DNA of 64,000 nt from Pontibacter sp. Tf4. Its GTDB lineage: Bacteria; Bacteroidota; Bacteroidia; Cytophagales; Hymenobacteraceae. Each line of letters begins with the position of its first letter. Within the stretch, counting starts at the first letter, position 1. The position numbers and the translations under genes are program-made. Location of the stretch: the NCBI RefSeq assembly GCF_014212495.1, contig NZ_JACKZC010000002.1:434001-498000 (forward strand), in the 5' to 3' direction. The notes under the pieces are model-generated. The model was not told the DNA's origin. It made no database searches and saw only the letters and a list, made by a program, of their open reading frames with translations. Shown one piece after another: positions 54,332 through 63,910 of the stretch.

Positions 54332-54793
54332 TTACTTAACAAACAGGCGCTTGTCGAAGGCAAAAGGAAAGATATCAACTATAGTTATTTTCTGGAATTG
54401 CGGGTGGCGCGGATTGATAAGATAATTGTAAGTGCCCTGTACGGCAGCCGAAGGTACTTTTAACGCAAGGGCCTGCTGTTCCTGCACAAAATTATCGCCT
54501 ATCACCTGGGTAGCGTTGCTATGCGGAAGCGATTTCCAGCCCTCGGGCAGGTCTTTCTCCGGCAGTTCAACTATAGTGGCATCGTCGGGCAGTTCGATCT
54601 GTATCAGCTGATAACCAAGCGGCACAATACCAAGCGGCATGTGCACTGCTACCTCTACGGTACACAGGGCTATCGAATCCGAAGTGTACAAAATGGCAGT
54701 GCCTTTGCTGTTCCAGCGCCCGCCTGCCAGCTCTGCTCCCCTCCCCGACAGATCTTTTGCGAACCTGCTGCGGCTCAGACGGTACACGATCAT
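54332..54793 (-). CDS. RES-domain toxin (NAD+-degrading, Xre-RES system)
   Basis: 153 residues. The RES pattern is clear: VYRLSRSRFAKDLSGRGAEL, GGRWNSKGTAILYTS, and an HMPLG segment, ending LFVK. Known RES toxins degrade NAD+. The gene overlaps the upstream antitoxin gene by 4 bp (ATGA), so the pair is translationally coupled in antitoxin-toxin order. The window shows no plasmid or phage context. Confidence 0.92.
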   Translation of the reverse strand: MIVYRLSRSRFAKDLSGRGAELAGGRWNSKGTAILYTSDSIALCTVEVAVHMPLGIVPLGYQLIQIELPDDATIVELPEKDLPEGWKSLPHSNATQVIGDNFVQEQQALALKVPSAAVQGTYNYLINPRHPQFQKITIVDIFPFAFDKRLFVK

Positions 54794-55209
54794 GCCAGTA
54801 CGCCGTGTTCTATGCGGGTCAGTTCGTCGCGCAGCATCCCGATGCCAAAGGTACTGTCCAGGAGTTCTTTTGGTTTGATGCCGCCTAACGCTACATTCTT
54901 AGCTTCGAGCCAGGCATCAAAATTGGCCTTATCACCAAAAACCTCCACTCCTTTATTATATACAAGCGTTATCTCCAGTATCTTTTCAGAGTGCAGCGGG
55001 TCGAAGGTGCGTTTCTCTTTCTTGTACCGCTGAAAAGTGCGTTCCGACAAGTGCAGGTAATTAGACCACTCGCTCAGGCTGAACGGGCTTTTATCGGCAA
55101 TGGACTGAAACGACGCATATTTGATGCCCTCGCGCACAGTGCTGATGAGCATGAAAATATCCCGGTCATCTATCAGACTATAGTTTAAAGTGCTTAGTGC
55201 GTGTGCCAT
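54790..55209 (-). CDS. Xre/MbcA/ParS-type antitoxin (DUF2384)
   Basis: 139 residues. N-terminal Xre-like HTH (FSLSEWSNYLHLSERTFQRYK, about 44-64) followed by the DUF2384 toxin-binding domain: EKILEITLVYNKGVEVFGD, FDAWLEAKNVALGGIKPKELL. It neutralises the RES toxin and probably represses its own promoter upstream of 55209. The 168-bp divergent spacer contains one CTATAG copy. Confidence 0.92.
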   Translation of the reverse strand: MAHALSTLNYSLIDDRDIFMLISTVREGIKYASFQSIADKSPFSLSEWSNYLHLSERTFQRYKKEKRTFDPLHSEKILEITLVYNKGVEVFGDKANFDAWLEAKNVALGGIKPKELLDSTFGIGMLRDELTRIEHGVLA

Positions 55210-55377
55210 GGTTGAATCGTTTTATCAAATATACGCAAATTGTCTGAATATAACCGACACTTGTCGCAAATAATTTGGTAGCTATAGTTGCAACCTGCAA
55301 GGCATTTGTGAAATAAAGCAGAAAGCACTATTTTTAGACCACGAGCTACCAACTGCTCCCAAAAATTACCACCTTTT

Positions 55378-56094
55378 ATGAAGAAACTTGTAACAACCAT
55401 GCTGGCCTGTTTGGCGGCAGTTACCTTTACGCTGGCACAGGAGCAGGCCACACAACCTGACCCGAAAGTACTTCCGATGTTTGGAAAAGTAGCTAAAACA
55501 GAAGCCCAGCAGAAAAAAGACGAACAGTTCCTGAAAAGCTCCGATGCCAGTTTTACCACCCGCACCGAGGCCAGCAAATTTTTTATGGAACGTGGCTGGG
55601 AATACCTGAACGAGGGACAGATAGACACGGCCATGTACCGCTTTAACCTGGCTTGGCTCCTGAATCCGGACAGCAGCGATCCATACTGGGCATTTGGCCT
55701 GGTAACTGTAGCAAAAGGAAACCCCACTGAGGCTATAACTTACTACGAGAAGGCGCTGAGCCTGCAACCTAAAAACTCCCTCCTTCTGTCGGATGTTGCC
55801 AACTGCTACCTGGCGCAGTACGAGCAGAAGCCAAAGAAAAAGATGCTGAAGCAGGCAACAGAGTTTATAGAAAAATCCATTGCAGCAGATGCTCAGAATG
55901 CCTATGCCTGCATGGCGATGTCGCGGGTGCAATACCACAACCAGAAATATGCCGACGCCTGGACCTGGCTGCATAAAGGCCGCGCACTGAACATGACCGC
56001 CCTGGACTATAACTACCTGCTCACCCTGATCGACAAAATGCCGGACCCGCAGGGCTTCTTCGGCGAGCAGACCGAACCCGATCAATCAGAATAA
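55378..56094 (+). CDS. Secreted tetratricopeptide-repeat protein
   Basis: 238 residues with a signal peptide (TFTLAQEQ). About four helical TPR-like units occupy the central part (AKGNPTEAITYYEKALSLQP, NSLLLSDVANCYL, ATEFIEKSIAADAQNAYACM). Probably a periplasmic scaffold; partner unknown. Confidence 0.82.
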   Translation: MKKLVTTMLACLAAVTFTLAQEQATQPDPKVLPMFGKVAKTEAQQKKDEQFLKSSDASFTTRTEASKFFMERGWEYLNEGQIDTAMYRFNLAWLLNPDSSDPYWAFGLVTVAKGNPTEAITYYEKALSLQPKNSLLLSDVANCYLAQYEQKPKKKMLKQATEFIEKSIAADAQNAYACMAMSRVQYHNQKYADAWTWLHKGRALNMTALDYNYLLTLIDKMPDPQGFFGEQTEPDQSE

Positions 56095-56116
56095 TTAAAC
56101 TCTACCTTCCAATATG

Positions 56117-56146
56117 AAAAGGCGCCCGAACAAGGTGCCTTTTTTA
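56117..56146 (+). terminator. Terminator after the TPR gene
   Basis: AAAAGGCGCC pairs with GGTGCCTTTT (one G-T) and is followed by a T-run. Confidence 0.8.
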
Positions 56147-56201
56147 TTTGCCTGGCGCAGGTAAAAGTGCAGTTTTGCATTCCGCACTATCTATAATTTA
56201 C

Positions 56202-56209
56202 TATATTTG
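56202..56209 (+). promoter_or_regulatory. -7 box before the OmpA-family gene
   Basis: TATATTTG matches TAnnTTTG, 37 bp before the ATG at 56246. The nearest TTTG (56174-56177) is 24 bases upstream, slightly too far. Confidence 0.4.
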
Positions 56210-56245
56210 TTCAGCAACCCTTTTGTAATTTATAGTTCTGATTAT

Positions 56246-57124
56246 ATGAAAAAGAATTTTGTACGTGCCTCCATTTTTGTGCTGGCAGCCAGTATGTCCC
56301 TCTCTTCGTGCGTGGTCTCTAAAAAGAAATACGATGACCTGATGGCCCGCAAAAATGCCCTGGAAGTGGATAAGGCTTCCCTGGAAAAAGACAAGCAGAC
56401 CCTGGAAGAGCAAAAAGCTTCTTTAGAAGAACAAAAGGCGCAACTGGAGCAGGAACGTGCCGAACTGGAGAAACAGAAAGCCGAATACCAGGCAAGCCTG
56501 CAGCAGGCCCTGAAAGAAGGCAAAACACTGGGCGAAAACCTGAACATGAGCAAATCGCAGATCGACAAGCTGAACGCCGACCTGAAAGCCCGCGAGCAGA
56601 AACTGGCCGAGCTGCAGCGCATTCTGGATGAGAAGGAAAAAGCCGTGAAGAACCTGCGAACCCGCGTAAGCAACGCCCTCCTCGGTTTCAACGACAAGGA
56701 CCTGACCGTACAGGTGCGTAACGGCAAAGTATATGTATCGCTGGCCGAGCAGTTACTGTTTAACTCCGGCTCTACTAAAGTAGACCCGAAAGGGGTTGAT
56801 GCCCTGAAAAAACTGGCACAGGTACTGAAAGAACAGCAGGATGTGAACGTGGTGGTAGAAGGCCACACCGATGATGTTCCGATTGCCCGTGGTACTGTAG
56901 GCATGCAGGACAACTGGGACCTGAGCGTGCTGCGCGCCACCGAAATTACCCGCATCCTGACAGATTCTGGTGTTTCACCGGAACGCGTAACACCATCCGG
57001 TCGCTCGCTTTATGTACCGCTTGATACTGCTAAAACCAAAGAGGCCCGTCAGAAAAACCGCCGCACCGAGATCATCCTTACTCCTAAGTTGGATGAGTTG
57101 TTCCAGATTCTGGAGAGTGCTTAA
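56246..57124 (+). CDS. OmpA/MotB-family lipoprotein with coiled coil
   Basis: 292 residues from ATG at 56246 (a TTG 13 codons earlier is less likely). Lipoprotein signal ending SLSSC. A long charged coiled coil (about 30-145, repeats of LEEQKASLEEQKAQLEQER) precedes an OmpA-like peptidoglycan-binding domain (VVVEGHTDDVPIA ... NWDLSVLRATEITRIL ... KNRRTEIILTP). It would tether the outer membrane to peptidoglycan. Confidence 0.92.
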   Translation: MKKNFVRASIFVLAASMSLSSCVVSKKKYDDLMARKNALEVDKASLEKDKQTLEEQKASLEEQKAQLEQERAELEKQKAEYQASLQQALKEGKTLGENLNMSKSQIDKLNADLKAREQKLAELQRILDEKEKAVKNLRTRVSNALLGFNDKDLTVQVRNGKVYVSLAEQLLFNSGSTKVDPKGVDALKKLAQVLKEQQDVNVVVEGHTDDVPIARGTVGMQDNWDLSVLRATEITRILTDSGVSPERVTPSGRSLYVPLDTAKTKEARQKNRRTEIILTPKLDELFQILESA

Positions 57125-57148
57125 GTTTTTGAAATAACGATTATGCAG

Positions 57149-57183
57149 CAGCCGGTTTCTTTCTGAGACCGGCTGTTTTTTTA
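57149..57183 (+). terminator. Terminator after the OmpA-family gene
   Basis: CAGCCGGT / ACCGGCTG with a T-run after the stem. Confidence 0.8.
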
Positions 57184-57990
57184 TAAAATTATCATCTCGA
57201 GCGTTTGATGAGAAATTTTGCAAATTCTATAGCTATATTAACTGTCATTTCGAGTGTAACGAGAAATCTATTTTAGACTATAGTTGATGCTCACAAGCTA
57301 TAGTTCTATAGTTTACTTTGCTTACTGCTGGAAACAAGTCATTGTTCTATAGCTTCTTTTATTCCTGGGAGCTCTAAGAGCCTACAGTTTTATAGTTACT
57401 TTGGCTCCCACCCGGGCCGGGAGGCCCCGTCTTCGGGCATCGCGCGGTGCCAGCTTCCTGCGCTCCTAACGTCGCGCTGCCTATCGGCACCGGAATCTGC
57501 CAAGGCGCTCAACCCAAAGACTGATAACAAGTTCGATAGCTGCTGCTCTAACTATAGTTTCCTCGATGTCTCTTAGCTAAGGCAGATCGGTTTTTCTCGT
57601 GGTTATATTTCCAAAGGGACAGGTAAACCTGTCCTTTCTACTGCTGTAACTATAGAACTATAGTTTAAACTATAGCAGTATCAGAGCTCCCCTCCTTAGA
57701 TAAGGAGGGGCGGGGGTGGTTGGACCAACCGTAACTATAAAACTATAGCGGTGGCCGAAATCCTGAGAATTTATAAAATCGCTATTAACTCCAGTTCAGT
57801 CAAAACCTGTACCTGTCGGGCCAGTTGAGTTACAAACTCAACGCCATGGTTAGACACGAGTTGCAAACTCGCGCCAGCAAAATGGTTACAGCAACTATAG
57901 TACTTATTCCTTCCAACTATAGAACTACATCCAAATCTTGAAAATCCTCTAATCCTGTAAATCCTGATTCAGACATACACCTATAGCCAA
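57184..57990. repeat. 0.8-kb repeat-rich gene-free spacer
   Basis: No protein gene I can support. It holds many CTATAG copies (densest near 57280-57330 and 57650-57680), the hairpin CTCCCCTCCTTA..TAAGGAGGGG (57687-57710) that resembles the outer arms of the element at 46302-46550, a GC-rich block (57410-57500) with GGGCCGGGAGGCCC, a direct/inverted motif around ACGAGTTGCAAACTCG (57857-57873), and AATCCTGTAAATCCTG (57951-57966). It looks like a sink for dispersed repeats. Confidence 0.7.
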
Positions 57991-58485
57991 TCACCCTTCA
58001 GCGGAAACGCCGGCGCTTACAACCACCGGGGCAGGCAATACTTTCTTTAGAATGGGAAGGGTTATAAAATACAGGACCACACCGCTTGGAACCGCCAGCA
58101 GCGCCCAGGCTGAGATGCCGGCAAGGTTTGCCAGCCATAGTTGGTTCAGGGCATCCAGCCAGTCGTTTTTAAACATGGCTGTCATTTCGCTGAAGGTCAG
58201 TTGTAGTTCTTCCAGGCCAAACCAGTAAATGCCGAGTTTGATGAATGGGAGTGCCAGCAATATCTGCAGAGGTTGCATCAGGTAACTTACCAGTACGGTG
58301 GCCGCAATATTTAACCGGAAACGGGCCGCAATGGCCGTGCCTAAAATGGTGGTAACTCCAAATGCCGGAATAACGCCTACTACCGTGCCAACAGCCACAG
58401 TTGCCGCCAGTTTCTGCGGCGACATTCCCTGCTTCAATAAGTTCAGGATAGGCTGTATGATCCTGCGTCTGAAAAATTCTTTCAC
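57991..58485 (-). CDS. DUF2062 membrane protein
   Basis: 164 residues from GTG at 58483-58485. DUF2062 pattern: QGMSPQKLAATVAVGTVVG followed by IPAFGVTTILG, then three further hydrophobic segments. Function unknown; often near glycosyltransferases, but none is present here. The 302 bp upstream (58486-58787) hold no gene I can support. Confidence 0.88.
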   Translation of the reverse strand: MKEFFRRRIIQPILNLLKQGMSPQKLAATVAVGTVVGVIPAFGVTTILGTAIAARFRLNIAATVLVSYLMQPLQILLALPFIKLGIYWFGLEELQLTFSEMTAMFKNDWLDALNQLWLANLAGISAWALLAVPSGVVLYFITLPILKKVLPAPVVVSAGVSAEG

Positions 58486-58787
58486 GGTAAAGGCAGCGGG
58501 CTGCAGTTATAAGGTTTGATGCGAAAAAAAGGCTTTGGTTGTTGCCCGGGCAGGTAAAACGCCGCGCAGTAAAACGTAATGCGAAACTACGACAGTTTAT
58601 ACTTTCAGGCACTAAAAGTAACCTGATATATGCATTAATTTACCGTTAAATTTTACGGTTTTAGCCATGCGGCGGCGCGTGTAGCTGCAAATCGGGTGTT
58701 GCCACATTTATTTTTTGACCGCCGCTAAACCATTTCACTTCTGCCCTGTCTAAATCGCACTATAACTACACATACCAACTCATCTGA

Positions 58788-61559
58788 ATGAAAAAGGTTT
58801 TACTAACGCTGGTCCTTCTTTTTACCATCGTTGGAGCGTTTGCTCAAAGTGCTACAATTACAGGCTCTATCCAGAGCGGCCAGGACAAATCGGCATTGCC
58901 TGGCGCCAGCGTGTTACTGGTTAACAATGCCTCATCAGCTACCACCGTATCTATTACCGATACCGAAGGCAGGTTCCGGTTCGAGCGTGTAGCCACCGGC
59001 GATTATACCCTGCGAATCAACTACCTGGGCTTTAAGCCTTTTAGCCGACTGGTAAAAATGGAAGGTAAGGCCATTAACCTGGGTGCGCTTACGCTGGAGG
59101 AAGCCTCTACGGCCATTGGCGAGGTACAGATTGTGGGTCGTGTGCTGTTGGGTGAGCAGAAAGGCGATACCGCCCAGTTCAATGCCAAAGCATTTAAAAC
59201 CGCCCCTGATGCCAGCGCCGAAGAACTGGTAACCAAAATGCCGGGCGTAACCATACAGGACGGTAAGATCCAGGCACAGGGCGAAGAAGTAAAACAGATC
59301 ATGATCGATGGCAAGCGTTATACCGGCGAAGACATGAGCTCGGCCGTGCGTAACATATCAGCAGATATGATCGAAAGCGTGCAGGTTTTTGATGGCCAGA
59401 GTGATCGTGCTGCTTTCAGTGGCTTTGATGATGGCAACCGCGTTAAAACCCTGAACTTCACTACTAAAAAGGATCGTCGCCAGGGCTATATGGGCAAAAT
59501 TTCGGCCGGTTATGGTACTGATGAGCGCTACATGGTTGGTGCTGCTGTAAACTATTACAATGGCAACCGCCGCATCACGGTTACAGGTCTTACAAACAAC
59601 ATCAACATGTCTGATTTCTCGGTAGGTGAAACACCGGGAGGCGGCATGCGTGGCCGTAGAGGTCCTTTTGGCGGCACCCCAAGCGGTATCAGCAACACCA
59701 ATGCGTTCAGCATCAACTTTAACGATATGCTGGGCAAGAAAGTGGAAGTAAGTGGTAACTATAGTTACTCCAACCGCGACAACCAGAACAACCAATACCG
59801 TTTCCGCGATTTCATAAACACGGATACGACTTACATAGAGAACAGCAACGACAACGAAATTGATGACAGCCACCGCTTTAACCTGCGTTTGCAATACAAC
59901 ATCAACGAGAACAACCGCCTGTTGGTAACGCCAAGCATTTCGGTACAGAACACCGATGCCCTGACCAACATCAGCGCTTTTACCATGGACGATACGGAAA
60001 CACTGACCAACTCGCTTACCAGAAACCAGAATGATAACCAGAACTTCAATTTCCGTAATAACATCCTGTACTCGCACCGTTTCGGGAATTCAGGCCGCAT
60101 CCTGACCACCAACTTCAGCACCAACTATAGCAGTACCAACGGCGATACCTACCAGCTGGAGAACTCGGAGAACATGGCTGACCCAACGGAGAACATCAAC
60201 CGTAACCAGTTCATTAAATTAGACAGAGAAAACCTGTCATGGGAAGGTAACGTGGACTACTCGCAGCGTTTAGGTGAAAATTCGCGCCTGCAGCTGGAGT
60301 ACAACATCGGCAACCAGGCCAACGATTCGGACAGAAGAACTTATGACTTTATAGAAGCAGACGGCAACTATAGTAATGACGCCAATGCCCCACTGAGCAA
60401 CACGTTCAAGAGCGATTACCTGTCGCATACGTTTGGCCCGAGCTACCAGTACCGCAACGATAAAACTCGTTTCCAGGCAAACCTGCGTTACCAGATCGCC
60501 AGCCTGGAGAGCGAAGTGACGTACCCGAAAGCTTATCCGCTGAAGCGCGATTTCAACTCTATTCTACCATCAGCAGAGTTGGAGTACAAGATCTCTGAGT
60601 CTCAGAACCTGAACATCAATTTCCGTTCTAACACCAACGTGCCATCGGTAGCAGACCTGCAGGGCGTGCTGGATATTTCGAGACCATTGCAACTGCGCGT
60701 AGGCAACCCGGCCCTGGACCAGGATTACCAGAACCGCATCAACATCCGTTACCGCAACTTCAACGCCGAAACAAACCGCGTGTTCTTTGTGGGCATGTTC
60801 GGTACTGTAACGCAGAACTATGTAGCCAACAGCGTATATACCCGCGACATTCCATCTGAACTGACTGAAGGGTACGATCCGCAGCCAGGTGCCCGTTTAT
60901 CGATGCCTGTTAACATGGATGGTTACTGGAACGTGCGCTCGTTCATCAACTATGGCCAGCCGATCAACTTCATCAGCTCTAACTTTAACGCGTTTGGTAT
61001 GGTAGGTTACTCCCGTATACCGGGCATGCTGGATGAGCAGATAAACTACGCCAACACAACTAACCTGGGCATGGGCCTTAACCTGAGCAGCAACATCAGC
61101 GAGAAAGTGGATTTCAATATATCAGCCCACTCGAACTATAACATTGTAAACAATACGCTGCTGGCACAGTCCAACAACAACTACTTTACACAGAACCTGA
61201 ACCTGCGTTATAACTGGACCATCTGGAAAGGCCTGGTTTACCGCACCGAGTTGAGCCATACCTACAACTCGGGCCTGTCGCAGGGAGTAGACCCAAGCTT
61301 TACCTTATGGAACATGAGCCTGGGCAAAAAGCTGTTCAAGAATCAGCAGGGTGAGATCAGTTTCAGCGTGAACGACCTGCTGGGCCAGAACGTGAGCGTG
61401 CAGCGTAACATTGCTACCGACTATATCGAGGATGTGCAGTCTACGGTGCTGCAGCGCTTCTTTATGGTAACCTTTACCTATAACCTGAAGAAATTCGCCA
61501 GCGGATCGGCACCGGAAGAAGAACGCCGCGGATGGGGTCCGGGCATGCGCCGCAACTAA
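58788..61559 (+). CDS. TonB-dependent-receptor-like outer-membrane beta-barrel protein
   Basis: 923 residues. Signal peptide (GAFAQS), a CarboxypepD_reg-like domain (ATITGSIQSGQDKSALPGAS ... YLGFKPF, about 22-105), then a plug-like domain (EELVTKMPGVTIQDGKIQ ... IMIDGKRYTG) and a large barrel of the 'outer membrane beta-barrel family' type. The end is RNMRR-like and basic (GPGMRRN) rather than aromatic. No SusD-like partner follows, so it is probably not a glycan importer. Substrate unknown. Confidence 0.87.
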   Translation: MKKVLLTLVLLFTIVGAFAQSATITGSIQSGQDKSALPGASVLLVNNASSATTVSITDTEGRFRFERVATGDYTLRINYLGFKPFSRLVKMEGKAINLGALTLEEASTAIGEVQIVGRVLLGEQKGDTAQFNAKAFKTAPDASAEELVTKMPGVTIQDGKIQAQGEEVKQIMIDGKRYTGEDMSSAVRNISADMIESVQVFDGQSDRAAFSGFDDGNRVKTLNFTTKKDRRQGYMGKISAGYGTDERYMVGAAVNYYNGNRRITVTGLTNNINMSDFSVGETPGGGMRGRRGPFGGTPSGISNTNAFSINFNDMLGKKVEVSGNYSYSNRDNQNNQYRFRDFINTDTTYIENSNDNEIDDSHRFNLRLQYNINENNRLLVTPSISVQNTDALTNISAFTMDDTETLTNSLTRNQNDNQNFNFRNNILYSHRFGNSGRILTTNFSTNYSSTNGDTYQLENSENMADPTENINRNQFIKLDRENLSWEGNVDYSQRLGENSRLQLEYNIGNQANDSDRRTYDFIEADGNYSNDANAPLSNTFKSDYLSHTFGPSYQYRNDKTRFQANLRYQIASLESEVTYPKAYPLKRDFNSILPSAELEYKISESQNLNINFRSNTNVPSVADLQGVLDISRPLQLRVGNPALDQDYQNRINIRYRNFNAETNRVFFVGMFGTVTQNYVANSVYTRDIPSELTEGYDPQPGARLSMPVNMDGYWNVRSFINYGQPINFISSNFNAFGMVGYSRIPGMLDEQINYANTTNLGMGLNLSSNISEKVDFNISAHSNYNIVNNTLLAQSNNNYFTQNLNLRYNWTIWKGLVYRTELSHTYNSGLSQGVDPSFTLWNMSLGKKLFKNQQGEISFSVNDLLGQNVSVQRNIATDYIEDVQSTVLQRFFMVTFTYNLKKFASGSAPEEERRGWGPGMRRN

Positions 61560-61587
61560 GCGATCAGCACTACCCGTTAAACTATAA

Positions 61588-61620
61588 AAAAGCCTGCAGA
61601 AGTTGTTTCTGCAGGCTTTT
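61588..61620. terminator. Bidirectional terminator between receptor-like and DUF5694 genes
   Basis: AAAAGCCTGCAGAA / TTCTGCAGGCTTTT, perfect 14-bp stem with a short loop. Confidence 0.92.
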
Positions 61621-61645
61621 GTTTTATAACCGTTTTATAGTTGTG

Positions 61646-62743
61646 TTATGGCAGGTCGTTATAGTTTACCAGTTTCACGTTGGGCATTTTAGTAAAGATC
61701 TCTTCCATGCCTTTGCGGTGCGAGGAGCCTACCCCAACTATAACTTTGGTGGCACCTCTCTCCTTTGCCTGCCGGATAATGTTTTCGCAGATGCCCTGGT
61801 TTCGTTTTTCCCACCAGTACAGCATTTGTTTTACTTCAACGGTAATATAGCCCGGCTCATTAAAAAATCTCGGCCCTCCCAGAAAGTTCACATACTCATC
61901 CAGTTCCGCATAAAGCGCCGAATTCAGGAATGCGTAACTCGTATAGTCAATGCCTTTCATGCGCTCACCAGCTTCAGCCGAATACAGGTTAAGTGCTTTT
62001 ACGGCTGCGGCTTCTTCAGAGGTAGAGTCTGCTTTGGCTGTGGCTTTCATAGCTTTGTTACCGGCTAGCGCTTTCTGCATGGCTTTGTTCCAGTCAGCAT
62101 CATACACCTGGCAATCGGCAGGGTAAATTTTTGCATGGCCTAACTCATACACCAGCGGGAAAAAGATCCGGTGATACTCGCTGCTTTTCCGGATAAAGCC
62201 AGCTTTGCGAAGCGAGTCTGCGCTACCAAACAGTTTTTCGAAATAGGCCTGCTCACTTTTTCCGAACTTGTCCTGCATCTGCTTCTCCAGCACCCAGAAC
62301 TGGTACTCCGCATTGCCGCGGTCATAGTTCAGGTACAGGTCGCGGGCAAGGTTCATGCGGGTTTTGTGATGGTAAGCAAACTTATCAAGCGCCTCATAAG
62401 CTTTGTTCAGATTTGCTTTTTTGCCGGCAGCTTTCGGGTTACGCGATTTCAGGTAATCCATTTTTTTCAGGATGTTTGCCGAGGACGAGTGATTCGCTTC
62501 CAGGGCTTTCTGCATATCACTTTCGGACAAGTACTCCCCGAATACCATATCCGGTTTATAGTTCTTCAGTTTGTCGATGACCGGACGGTAAAACTCGTCG
62601 GTGCCACTGTTGCCGTGTGCAGAACCAACTATAACGATCTCAATCTTCTCCTGGGCGTGAAGGGAATTTGAGGCGCAGAAAAAAAGAGCGGTAAGAAAAA
62701 TCAGCTTTGCTACAAAGCCGGGAGGAGAAGCGGCAGTTTTCAT
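61646..62743 (-). CDS. DUF5694 (TraB/PrgY-like) secreted protein
   Basis: 365 residues with a signal peptide (SLHAQEK). The first strand IEIVIVGSAHGNSGTDEFY and the later VFGEYLSES and KVIVGVGSSHRKGMEEIF are typical of DUF5694, distantly like the TraB/Tiki hydrolases with conserved His and Glu. Role unknown. Single gene. Confidence 0.85.
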   Translation of the reverse strand: MKTAASPPGFVAKLIFLTALFFCASNSLHAQEKIEIVIVGSAHGNSGTDEFYRPVIDKLKNYKPDMVFGEYLSESDMQKALEANHSSSANILKKMDYLKSRNPKAAGKKANLNKAYEALDKFAYHHKTRMNLARDLYLNYDRGNAEYQFWVLEKQMQDKFGKSEQAYFEKLFGSADSLRKAGFIRKSSEYHRIFFPLVYELGHAKIYPADCQVYDADWNKAMQKALAGNKAMKATAKADSTSEEAAAVKALNLYSAEAGERMKGIDYTSYAFLNSALYAELDEYVNFLGGPRFFNEPGYITVEVKQMLYWWEKRNQGICENIIRQAKERGATKVIVGVGSSHRKGMEEIFTKMPNVKLVNYNDLP

Positions 62744-62888
62744 AAGTTGCGTATAGATTTAACATAAGAGTGAAATCAAATATGCAATCTTTATAATACT
62801 CCTGAAAGAATATTATTGAAAACCTGTAAAATAATATTAGCCGGAGAAACTTACCGCTGGCGGCCGAAGCACTGCTATTGAATTACAA

Positions 62889-63851
62889 CTATAGCTCAGT
62901 CGCACACAACACTCTTTTTCGCGCCGGTATACTATACAGGATCAGTCCACCCATGATCAGGAGCATGCCAATGTTCCCATACAGGTTTGGCCAGGCTATG
63001 CCAAGCAGCAGCACCTCTCCCACTACCGTCGACAGAATCTCGATAGATTGGGTTGCTTCCACGGCAGCCAGCGCAGCACTATCGGAGCGCACCATATCGG
63101 TTGCCCTGAAGAACAATACGCAGCCAATTACACCCGAACAAAGCGCAATAACAAGTGTAGCCAGCAGTTGCGGTTCGGCGGGCAGGCCGGCTTCGGTATA
63201 ACCATAGCCCATTAACAGAAGCATTGCCGGAAGGCTACCGATAGCTGTACCCGCCACCCGCTGCATGGCGGTTATCTGGTGATCGTGTTCTTCAATAAAC
63301 AGCATAAGTTTCCGGTTAGCCAGCGGCCAAACAATAGCAGCCAGTAAAACCAGTATAATACAGCTGATCAACTGGGTATCGGAGAAAGAGCCGTTTCGCT
63401 GGCTCCACTGCATCAGCGCTATGCCTACCAGAATCAGGATAGATAACAGGAGTGCCCGTACCGGAATCTTTGCCCGACTATCTTTATAAAGAAAAGGAGA
63501 AAGCAAAATACCGGCAACTATAGTAAACTGGAACACACCGGCAATCAGCCAGCCCGGCCCCAGCGAGGCAGCCGCCGTGAGCAACACGTATACTACCCCA
63601 AACCAGATGCTCCCCCAGAACAACCACACACCGGGCTGTTTTTTAAGGATATGCAGCAAAGGCAAAAGCTGCTTTTTTACCTGTAAGATAACCAGCAGAA
63701 TGAGCAGCATAAAGATGGTCCGGAGCGAAACCGTCCAGGCCCAGTGGCCATTGCCAGCCGAGATAAAGCTATTCATGACGTAAGTGGAGCAAAAGAAAAC
63801 AGACGCCAACACTCCGATCCCAATCGCTTTTATTTTCTGATTTGCCTGCAT
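62889..63851 (-). CDS. Multidrug-resistance efflux/EamA-like transporter
   Basis: 320 residues with about ten membrane segments in two halves, as in DMT-superfamily exporters (FCSTYVMNSFISAGNGHWAWT in the first pair; SAALAAVEATQSIEILSTVVGEV in the second half). It resembles the EmrE-related 'multidrug resistance efflux transporter' family. Substrate unknown. Upstream spacer to the AraC-family gene is 59 bp. Confidence 0.85.
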   Translation of the reverse strand: MQANQKIKAIGIGVLASVFFCSTYVMNSFISAGNGHWAWTVSLRTIFMLLILLVILQVKKQLLPLLHILKKQPGVWLFWGSIWFGVVYVLLTAAASLGPGWLIAGVFQFTIVAGILLSPFLYKDSRAKIPVRALLLSILILVGIALMQWSQRNGSFSDTQLISCIILVLLAAIVWPLANRKLMLFIEEHDHQITAMQRVAGTAIGSLPAMLLLMGYGYTEAGLPAEPQLLATLVIALCSGVIGCVLFFRATDMVRSDSAALAAVEATQSIEILSTVVGEVLLLGIAWPNLYGNIGMLLIMGGLILYSIPARKRVLCATEL

Positions 63852-63910
63852 AACGATTACATTTTATCTTTTGCAAATGTACCGTTAAAGCAAACCAATG
63901 TCACGGCACA

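Noticed and set aside
57410-57500. GC-rich block as a structural RNA or tRNA
   Set aside because: No tRNA cloverleaf, anticodon arm or known RNA consensus could be fitted.
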